Of a stretch of DNA of 46,588 nt, positions 32,914-39,480 are shown piece after piece; position 1 is the stretch's first letter, and each line of letters begins with the position of its first letter. Source of the DNA: Phormidium tenue FACHB-886. GTDB lineage: Bacteria; Cyanobacteriota; Cyanobacteriia; Elainellales; Elainellaceae. A program made the translations under genes and the position numbers. The DNA lies in assembly GCF_014764505.1 (NCBI RefSeq), contig NZ_JACXWX010000035.1, forward strand, positions 1 to 46,588, written 5' to 3'. Below the pieces are notes generated by a model, which was not told the DNA's origin, ran no database searches, and saw only the letters and a program-made list of their open reading frames with translations.

Positions 32914-33168
32914 TTGCAGATTCAAAGTCTTTCGTCGGCTTGTAGATTTCGTCGGTTTGTAGGTATAGGGATTGTTCACCTCTATGCTTGCCCCATGCGG
33001 TGGAAATTCATGGAAGACAACGATCGCTTTCGTACCTGCCAGGCTTGTCAGCTGGACATTGCTAACTTCATTGGCATGTCTACCGGCGAAATTAGAGAAA
33101 CCGTCAGCGCTGACGGAGGAGGCTCTGCGCTCGGTTTTACGCCCGTTCCGAGGGGACAGTCATACTAG
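32914..33168 (+). pseudogene. Small Cys-rich protein gene, probably 5'-damaged
   Basis: The frame starts only with TTG (32914). The segment from residue 26, ACPMRWKFMEDNDRFRTC then CQLDIANFIGMSTGEI, matches the pattern C-P-x2-W-x2-M-x5-R-x2-C-x2-C-x4-N of a small family of Cys-containing bacterial proteins. In that family the Cys must lie near the start and be preceded by an ATG, which is missing here. A 17-bp tandem duplication (32930-32963) sits immediately upstream and would shift the frame, so the start may have been disrupted. It could still be translated from TTG. Confidence 0.4.
32930..32963. repeat. 17-bp tandem duplication
   Basis: TTTCGTCGGCTTGTAGA then TTTCGTCGGTTTGTAGG (15 of 17 identical). 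Because 17 is not a multiple of three it shifts reading frame. Confidence 0.85.
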
Positions 33169-33274
33169 AATCGCACGAACACTAAGCGGACACTAAACAG
33201 CTGCTTATTCCCTTAATGGGTATTGTTACCCCAAGCCACTTGCCCAAATAGAACCATGACCATTGACCAACTGC

Positions 33275-35077
33275 TCACTGCGCCTGCCCATTCCACTGGG
33301 CGATCGCCGCCTGTGCTGCTGTATAAGCAGCCGTATTAGGCGGAACCAAAGCAGCCGCTTGGACGGCCAACTCGTAGTTGCCTTCCTTTGCCCGATCGTT
33401 TGCCAAATCCAAAATCAGCTGGCTCCACTGAGCGATCGCCTGCTGAGTTTGAGCGTAGATCTGGGGGTTGTCATTGGGAACGAGCTGCGCTGTAGAAATT
33501 GCAGCACTATAGTTTTGGGCAGCCACGGGGGTCGAGCTATCGTTTGGACGCTCGGCTCTGCCCTGTGCCATATCGAGAATTACGCGGCTCCAGCGGTCCA
33601 TATCAATGTGTGCTTCCTCAAACAGCGGCTGCCCCTGCTTGATCTGACGAGCTTGGGCAATGGCATCTGCAAAGTCGGAGGCTTGGTTTTCAGAAGAAGC
33701 TTCCCGCGATCGACTGAGGACGGTTCGAGCTTGGCTGAGGATACCCTGATTCGCTTTTTCCAGCAGCGGTACGTAATCAGCCGTTCGTTGCTCGGCTGGG
33801 AGTTGCTCGAGCAGCCGTTGAGCTTCTTCATAGCTGCCAGCTTGCACAGCAGCTTGGGCTGCTCCTAGCGGCGAGAGTGGATCGATCGCGGCAAGATTGC
33901 CGTTGGTGGGGTTGGACGCACCGGGCTGAACGCTAATTGCATTGTTGGATGAGGCAGGAGCAGTGGGCTGCCCAGTCAGCTTTTGCCAGTTCCGCAACAG
34001 AACCGCCAGCAATAGGACAGCAGCGATTGCCCCTCCCCAAACCATCAGCCGCCGCCAGAACGGATCGGCAATCGTTTGTTCAACCTGCGGCTGCTCTGGC
34101 AATGGGGCTACTGTAGGAATCTTTGTGTTATTCCCTATATCACCGTCCCCCAGACCACCGTCCACTGGGGGCTTCTCTGGGTTGGATGCAAAGGGGAAGG
34201 CGTTGCCATAGGCTGTTGATAGCGATCGTTCCAGTAGCGCAGTCGCATTGGGTGGACTATCAAACCCTACTACGGCAGGCGTTTGCATATTGCCCATCGT
34301 GCTGGAAACGCCAACGGCTCCCGACATCTTAGCTGTATCAGGCACAATCAACTGATGCTTCTTGTCGGTAGGTACAACGGCACAAGGGGTTTGCTGGGGT
34401 CGCCAGTGATGGTCGCTCAGTTCGGGGAGGCGATCGTTTAAGTACTGCACCAGCGATTCCAGCGTCACAGAACCATGGTGCCGCATTGCCTCTAGTAGCG
34501 CTGTAGTAAATAAGCCCTGCCGCAGAGCAAGCGTCTCATGCGAAAACTGATCTGGCTGGCTAGAGAGTATGGTAGGAATGCCTTGCTCTTGAGCCAACAG
34601 CAAAGTTTGATCGCCGATGCCCTCTCCTGCCAGTACGCTTTGACTACGATTTACGTCTAGCAGCAGCAGGATGTTCTGGGTTGGCGAAGCGGCAAAAGTG
34701 TTAAAGAGCCATTCCACAGGAATACCAGTGCGATCGATCTCATCTGGCTTGCCATCTGTCGGAATTAAATAATCTTTGCCGTTCGAGCGTACCCCACAGC
34801 CACTGAAGAAGCACCACAAAAAATCTCCGGGCTGCAACCGCTTCTGGCATAGCTGGGTGATATACGCCTGGATAATTTCGCGGCTAGGATAGGTGGCAGT
34901 ATGTTCGATCGCGGGTGAACTATCAGTTAGCAGCAAGCAGTGGCGCGGCGAAACACCTGCTTCCTTCGTCAAAAAATCTCGAACGGCTTGTGCGTCTCGT
35001 TCAGCATAGGCGAGCGGCTGGAGATGCTGATACTGATTGATGCCGATCGTGATAGCCCAATAGTTTGTCATGGTCAT
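33275..35077 (-). CDS. Caspase-fold protein lacking the catalytic His-Cys pair, membrane-anchored
   Basis: A 600-residue protein. Residues 1-245 have the caspase/metacaspase fold (YWAITIGINQYQ, PLAYAERDAQAVRDFL, LQPGDFLWCFFSG). Where active members have SGHG the sequence is SGCG (Cys94), and where they have D-x-C-R-S it is D-V-N-R-S (Asn143). A single transmembrane helix is at about 345-363, preceded by a Pro-rich, disordered linker. The C-terminal half (about 400-600) has TPR-like helices, with repeats such as AIAQWSQLILDLANDRA. Catalytically dead caspase-like proteins are known in cyanobacteria; this one is probably a scaffold or decoy. It may start at Met3 (35071). Confidence 0.87.
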   Translation of the reverse strand: MTMTNYWAITIGINQYQHLQPLAYAERDAQAVRDFLTKEAGVSPRHCLLLTDSSPAIEHTATYPSREIIQAYITQLCQKRLQPGDFLWCFFSGCGVRSNGKDYLIPTDGKPDEIDRTGIPVEWLFNTFAASPTQNILLLLDVNRSQSVLAGEGIGDQTLLLAQEQGIPTILSSQPDQFSHETLALRQGLFTTALLEAMRHHGSVTLESLVQYLNDRLPELSDHHWRPQQTPCAVVPTDKKHQLIVPDTAKMSGAVGVSSTMGNMQTPAVVGFDSPPNATALLERSLSTAYGNAFPFASNPEKPPVDGGLGDGDIGNNTKIPTVAPLPEQPQVEQTIADPFWRRLMVWGGAIAAVLLLAVLLRNWQKLTGQPTAPASSNNAISVQPGASNPTNGNLAAIDPLSPLGAAQAAVQAGSYEEAQRLLEQLPAEQRTADYVPLLEKANQGILSQARTVLSRSREASSENQASDFADAIAQARQIKQGQPLFEEAHIDMDRWSRVILDMAQGRAERPNDSSTPVAAQNYSAAISTAQLVPNDNPQIYAQTQQAIAQWSQLILDLANDRAKEGNYELAVQAAALVPPNTAAYTAAQAAIAQWNGQAQ

Positions 35078-35451
35078 AAATTCCAGTCGTAACGCTTAGT
35101 CGTGAACCCTACCAACGCTCGAACCTTTTGCCGCTTCCTCTTAGAATACCTAAGATGCCCATCTGGCTAATAAGATGCTCATCTCGCCAATATGTTGCAT
35201 CTAATTGCATCTACTAGTGTTTCTAAGCGCTTTGATATTATCAAGACGCGGCGAGAGCGCTTTAACAGATGTTGTCATAACTCCTAAATGCATGGAGTCG
35301 ATGAATTTGGTACGCTAAATATAGCGTATTTGCTCTTAATTTAATTCATGCAGAGGAGATTGAGAGAGCAATCTGACGAATCCTTATTCATTGCTCATTT
35401 TTCAACGGAACCGTTAATATGGAAAGGTTGTGAAGAAACCGGCATCCCCTC
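35078..35451. other. Divergent intergenic region between the caspase-like gene and rpmF
   Basis: 374 bp with no gene of support. It contains the inverted repeat at 35311-35328 and a smaller one (ACTCC/GGAGT) near 35280-35298. The promoters of both genes should be here. Confidence 0.45.
35311..35328. promoter_or_regulatory. 7-4-7 inverted repeat upstream of rpmF
   Basis: TACGCTA, AATA, TAGCGTA. It lies about 125 bp upstream of the rpmF start and has the size of an operator. Confidence 0.45.
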
Positions 35452-35625
35452 ATGGCAGTTCCTAAGAAGAAAACCTCTAGCGCCAAGCGCGACCAACGCA
35501 AAGCTACCTGGAAGCGCAAAGCAGCTATTGCAGCTGATAAAGCCCTATCCTTGGGCAAGTCTGTTTTGACGGATCGTAGCAGCTTTGTCTATCCTCAAGC
35601 CGAGGAAGAAGAAGAAGAGGAATAG
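35452..35625 (+). CDS. rpmF: Ribosomal protein bL32
   Basis: A 57-residue protein of the 50S subunit, from ATG 35452 to TAG 35623-35625. [18 protein letters not shown] is the bL32 signature, followed by a basic helix. There are no zinc-binding cysteines (the C-minus form). The tail is seven Glu residues in a row, an unusually acidic C-terminus for this protein. The gene stands alone. Confidence 0.95.
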   Translation: MAVPKKKTSSAKRDQRKATWKRKAAIAADKALSLGKSVLTDRSSFVYPQAEEEEEEE

Positions 35626-35806
35626 GCATCAAGCGAGTTCGCTATTACAGTCATTTCTATATTTACTTGGGCGCAGTGGATATATGCCTCTGCGTTCCGT
35701 TTTTTGCGTTCTGGTAGCTCAGCTAGCGTTCCTGCCTTGTCTGGGTCTTGTATGATAAGGCTAGACCACAGCGATTCAGCTATCCTTCAGCCTTGGAACT
35801 TGACTT

Positions 35807-36409
35807 ATGCTGGGTAAATTTTTTCATAAGCCCGATCCTGCCTTGAGCGATCGCGTCCCACCCGGACAACACCTGACTAATGGGTTTCCTGTCCTCACCT
35901 ATGGGCAAACTCCTAAAGGCATTACGCCTGAATCGTGGGAGTTCAAAGTTTGGGGGTTGGTGCAGCCAAAAACGTTCACCTGGGATGATTTTATGGCGAT
36001 GCCCCAGCATGAATTTACCGCAGATTTTCACTGTGTCACGACTTGGTCGAAGCTGGATGTCAAATGGCACGGCGTTAAGGTGACAGACTTTATGCAGGCG
36101 ATCGAGGTCGATCCCAAAGCGGTTCACGTCATGGAACATTGCTTTGGCGGCTACACAACAAACATCTCGATGGAAGATTTTGTTCGGGAAGAAAACTTCT
36201 TTGCCCACACGCTGTTTGACGAACCGCTACCGCCCGATCACGGTGGTCCGATGCGTTTGATTGTGCCTCATCTTTACGCCTGGAAAAGCGCCAAGTGGAT
36301 TAATGGCTTAGAGTTTTTGGATCAGCAAGAGCTGGGCTTCTGGGAGCGAAATGGCTACCACGAACGGGGTGAGCCTTTTGCAGAAGAGCGCTACAGCTCA
36401 CGGTTCTAA
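35807..36409 (+). CDS. Sulfite-oxidase-like molybdopterin-binding protein
   Basis: A 200-residue protein of the oxidoreductase molybdopterin-binding domain family (sulfite oxidase / YedY type). Cys76 in DFHCVTTWS is the expected Mo ligand. Other motifs are VHVMEHCFGGYTTN and LPPDHGGPMRLIVPHLYAWK, which form the cofactor pocket. No twin-arginine or Sec signal peptide and no dimerisation domain are present, so it is likely a cytoplasmic single-domain enzyme. The substrate is unknown. A hairpin terminator follows. Confidence 0.9.
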   Translation: MLGKFFHKPDPALSDRVPPGQHLTNGFPVLTYGQTPKGITPESWEFKVWGLVQPKTFTWDDFMAMPQHEFTADFHCVTTWSKLDVKWHGVKVTDFMQAIEVDPKAVHVMEHCFGGYTTNISMEDFVREENFFAHTLFDEPLPPDHGGPMRLIVPHLYAWKSAKWINGLEFLDQQELGFWERNGYHERGEPFAEERYSSRF

Positions 36410-36438
36410 GGTTCTAACGTAAAACTTATCAAACCCTA

Positions 36439-36476
36439 TAAAGAGACTTGCTGCTTTCCGGCAGCAAGTCTCTTTA
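36439..36476 (+). terminator. Terminator of the molybdopterin protein gene
   Basis: A perfect 16-bp stem (TAAAGAGACTTGCTGC and complement) with a TTTCCG loop. It lies 30 bp after the stop codon. A second, weaker hairpin (GGGTCTA/TAGACCC) is at 36486-36510. Confidence 0.85.
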
Positions 36477-36510
36477 AAATTCGATGGGTCTAACCAATGT
36501 GGCTAGACCC

Positions 36511-36955
36511 TAAGAAAGTCAGTTGATCGCACTCAGATGTAACGGTAGGGTGGACAACGAACTCACAGCAGACCCTTTACGAAAGTTTGGATAACCCTTG
36601 CCTCTATAGAAGGCTATGTAGCTTTGGTGGTGCGCGTCCAGTGCTGTTGGGAGATAAAGCTGAAAAACACTGGGCTAAACGCGATCGCACTTACATGTGG
36701 AGTGGGAATATCGGCTTCGCATCGGACTGTTGCGCCTAAACTAAAGCGGGAGGCACAGAGCTGAGTTCAGGAAATCTTGTTGTTGGATTGCTTTGTTTGT
36801 GCCTACTTTCAAAATATCACCAGTGCTCCTGTCTGGGATCGCTACTTTGCCAAAGTTAGCAATCGTTTACCAAAATCCATTTCTGGAGGATAAAGCGCAA
36901 CATTGAGTAAGCGATCGGCTCAACAGCAGAACCCTGCTGATAGACAATCTCAGCT
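36511..36955. other. Intergenic region
   Basis: About 450 bp in which I find no gene, RNA family or repeat. It may be remnant DNA downstream of two converging genes. Confidence 0.4.
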
Positions 36956-37003
36956 CTTTACCCAAAATAAGCTTTACCCAAAATAAGCTTTACCAGCAGC
37001 AAG
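36956..37003. repeat. 16-bp tandem repeats beside the peptidoglycan-binding gene
   Basis: CTTTACCCAAAATAAG occurs exactly twice (36956-36971, 36972-36987) and a diverged third unit follows (36988-37003). The array ends 6 bp before the stop codon of the next gene. Confidence 0.85.
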
Positions 37004-37008
37004 CTTTG

Positions 37009-37971
37009 TCAGCGCATCAGTGCCATCCAGGTTGCCGGACCCACCACACCATCTGCCTCTAAATTGAAATTGCGCTGAGCCACTTTGACGGCTTCCTGAG
37101 TCTCTGTCCCAAATACCCCATCGATCGCTCCGTTGAACAAGCCGATCGCTCGTAGCCGCTCCTGCAACCCGCTGACGGCTGTTCCCCGCATTCCTGCCCG
37201 CAGGATAGGGAAATCAGCGGTAGTCGAGGCTGTAGCGGTTGAGGGTTGCGTGGAAGCAGGAGCCGCGGTTGGCGAGGGGCTTGGAGCACCCGCTGCAGGG
37301 CTAGCAGCAGGCGTAGGGCTAGCGGCAGGCGTAGGGCTAGCGGCAGGCGTAGAGCTAGCAGCAGGTGTGGGAGACGGGAAGGAGGCAGCATCACGGGGTG
37401 CAGCAGGGGAAGCAGCAGGAGACGGAAAGCTGTTAGGGTTGGCGGTGCCTGCTGGAGCGCTCGCTGTGGAGCTAGAAGCTGGAGTGGGGCTAGACGCTGC
37501 AGCCGGACTAGAAGCTGGAGTGGGGCTAGGCACAGGGCTAGCCGTTGGCGCAGTAGCTTCAGCCACAGGAGAAGGCGGCAACAGGCGCAGCCAAGTATCA
37601 CTGCCTACAATGCCATCTGCCTGCAGCCCAGCCGATCGCTGAAAGGCAATGACGGCATTGGCAGTGCTGTCTTGATAAACACCGTCAACTGTACCTGTGT
37701 AATACCCCAGGAGTTTCAGCATGGCTTGTAGCTCAGAAACGGCTGCACCCTGACTACCTTGCTTTAGCAAAGGTTGTGTGGAGCCAGCGCTTGGTGTGGA
37801 CGATCGCTCCGGCTGCGTTTGGCTATGAAGCGGTGCAGCCGCAAAGCTAAACGACAGTAAGCTAAGCGTGAAGCTGAATGTGGCGATCGCCCCTAATTTA
37901 CCTCTGAGTTTGCTTGGGTTACGTCTTTGTAAGGAGCGGGCTAAAGATTGAAAAAGCGGCTGGAATACCAT
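37009..37971 (-). CDS. Secreted protein with two peptidoglycan-binding domains
   Basis: A 320-residue protein. Residues about 20-50 include a hydrophobic signal segment ending near AAAPLHSQ. Two peptidoglycan_binding_1 domains are at about 70-132 (LKQGSQGAAVSELQAMLKLLG, GIVGSDTWLRLL) and 252-320 (LRAGMRGTAVSGLQERLR, GVVGPATWMALM). Between them is a linker of 110 residues composed mainly of Ala, Pro, Ser and Thr. It probably binds the cell wall noncovalently and could carry or position another factor. No catalytic domain is present. Its stop is next to a 16-bp repeat array. Confidence 0.88.
   Translation of the reverse strand: MVFQPLFQSLARSLQRRNPSKLRGKLGAIATFSFTLSLLSFSFAAAPLHSQTQPERSSTPSAGSTQPLLKQGSQGAAVSELQAMLKLLGYYTGTVDGVYQDSTANAVIAFQRSAGLQADGIVGSDTWLRLLPPSPVAEATAPTASPVPSPTPASSPAAASSPTPASSSTASAPAGTANPNSFPSPAASPAAPRDAASFPSPTPAASSTPAASPTPAASPTPAASPAAGAPSPSPTAAPASTQPSTATASTTADFPILRAGMRGTAVSGLQERLRAIGLFNGAIDGVFGTETQEAVKVAQRNFNLEADGVVGPATWMALMR
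37298..37369. repeat. Four 18-bp coding repeats in the linker
   Basis: Four successive units of GGGCTAGCGGCAGGCGTA (37298, 37316, 37334, 37352), with small changes. They encode Ala/Ser/Pro/Thr-rich hexapeptides and can change in number without shifting the frame. Confidence 0.85.
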
Positions 37972-38104
37972 ACAAGCAACAAAGATTTATGTCATGAGCC
38001 GAGATCGGTTCTAAACTGTAGACCCCAAACCTATTTTTGTACTCTAACGTTCACAATTTGTATAGGGTTCTTCAGGTTGTCCACAAAATTTGAGGTGGGT
38101 TCAC

Positions 38105-39166
38105 ATGCGCTACACAGTGCTAAGCCGTTTTCAGGGAGCACTTTTAGGAGCTGCCCTAGGGGAAATCTTGGGGGCAAACTGTAGCGATCGCCTTGCCGCT
38201 CAATCTATAGATGCAGTCTCCTTGCCCTGGCTCACTGTCCATCAATGGGGGTTTCAACCGCTATTTTCGGGCAATCGAACGGGCTGGGGCAGGGCGGCGG
38301 TTCAACACCTGCGCAGTCTGCTACAGCTAGATGCATCGCCGCAGCTAGACTTGCCTTTGGATTTGGGGCTGGCAGTTGCCACCCTGCCGATTGCCCTATT
38401 TCACCACGAAAACCCTGACCGGATGCAGGCTCACCTGCGGCAGACGATACCCAGCCTCCGAGGTGATGGTGCAGATGAGCAGACGATCGGCATCCTCTTG
38501 ATCAGCTATACGCTGTCGCTAATTCTGCGAGAGCAATTTTCACCCACTCAGCTAATTCCTGACTTAATTCGCTATTTCGATCTACCCCAGACCTATCCTT
38601 TGCTAGCGCAACAGCTTAGCAATCTTCAACCAAACTCGCTTCCCACTTCTCCATTGCTTGCCGCGCTTACTGCTTTTCTCAGAACACCTGATAGCTGCCG
38701 TTTATCGCTGCTACAAGCTGCTCAAACCCCTGCCTCAATGCAGCCGGCTGTCGTTTGTGCTATTGCGGGTGCTCTATGCGGTGCGTATAACGGAAGAGGG
38801 GGTTTACCGCTCGACTGGTCTTTAGCCCTCAATCGCACCTGTTCATCTAGCTTGCTATCCGGCGGCTCTGCAGCCCCTCACTCTGCAACAGATCCCAACC
38901 TTTTGTCCAGTACTGGTACTAATTCTGCTACCGCTACTGATCCTGTTTCTGTAGCTAATGCTAACAAGGCAGTTTCAGATCGGCTCCCTTCAGCCCTCTC
39001 CCTTTTGTGGGATGTGAACTGCGAATCAGAACTTTTAGAATACGCCCACCGGCTGTTCATAACTTGGTCAGGGGTGTGTAATTCGATACAATGGGCTCAA
39101 CATTCCGGTCATCTGACTGACCCACCTGTGATTGCTGCTGCCCCTCGTGTTGTTCGCCCTCGCTAG
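38105..39166 (+). CDS. Degenerate ADP-ribosylglycohydrolase-like protein
   Basis: A 353-residue protein from ATG 38105, supported by AGGTGGG just upstream. The opening RFQGALLGAALGEILGA and a later CAIAGALCGAYNGRGGLP match the two hallmark Gly-rich helices of the DraG/ARH family. The metal-binding Asp motif (D-D-T) normally between them is absent, so it probably does not bind two Mg2+ ions or hydrolyse ADP-ribose. A low-complexity Ser/Thr/Ala region lies at about 255-300. Function unknown. Confidence 0.7.
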   Translation: MRYTVLSRFQGALLGAALGEILGANCSDRLAAQSIDAVSLPWLTVHQWGFQPLFSGNRTGWGRAAVQHLRSLLQLDASPQLDLPLDLGLAVATLPIALFHHENPDRMQAHLRQTIPSLRGDGADEQTIGILLISYTLSLILREQFSPTQLIPDLIRYFDLPQTYPLLAQQLSNLQPNSLPTSPLLAALTAFLRTPDSCRLSLLQAAQTPASMQPAVVCAIAGALCGAYNGRGGLPLDWSLALNRTCSSSLLSGGSAAPHSATDPNLLSSTGTNSATATDPVSVANANKAVSDRLPSALSLLWDVNCESELLEYAHRLFITWSGVCNSIQWAQHSGHLTDPPVIAAAPRVVRPR

Positions 39167-39341
39167 CGATCGTCTCGCGAATTCTTTTGCAGATCGTAGC
39201 AGAGAGATAGTATTGACAGAGAAGATGCTGATATCGAGGTTCTAATGGGACTTTTGGGCGATAATCTCTGTCTTGCAGCGGCTCCACAATCCGCGTTGTC
39301 AGGGAAGCATTTACGTCTAAGTTTGTCTCTGAAGTCGTCAC
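39057..39341 (-). CDS. Candidate small antisense-overlapping protein
   Basis: A 94-residue frame starting at GTG (39341), with GAGG 6 nt upstream on the reverse strand. It has a protein-like middle (EPLQDRDYRPKVPLEPRY, QHLLCQYYLSATICKRIRETI) and an ordinary composition. Its 3' part overlaps the end of the ADP-ribosylglycohydrolase-like gene antisense by 110 bp. I do not recognise it and consider it possible. Confidence 0.3.
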   Translation of the reverse strand: MTTSETNLDVNASLTTRIVEPLQDRDYRPKVPLEPRYQHLLCQYYLSATICKRIRETIASEGEQHEGQQQSQVGQSDDRNVEPIVSNYTPLTKL

Positions 39342-39480
39342 CTCTTACCTCGTCAATGCAAACCGTAGCTATAGGTAGAGTTGGCCCTTCTTTTCAGGCA
39401 AGCTGCGGTCGAGCAAATTACCAGTCTGTAGATCGCAACCATGCAACAGTCCACTGCGGTATCACCCTCTGGTACAGCTA

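Noticed and set aside
32972-33196. Second overlapping frame in the Cys-rich region
   Set aside because: It lacks the C-P-W and C-x2-C pattern seen in the alternative frame and has no motif support.
33263-33868. 201-residue forward frame inside the caspase-like gene
   Set aside because: Antisense to the TPR-like half, with a low-complexity composition.
37059-37642. Leu/Ala-rich frames on both strands in the wall-protein gene
   Set aside because: Artefacts of the repetitive linker codons; the frame with two peptidoglycan-binding domains is clearly the real one.
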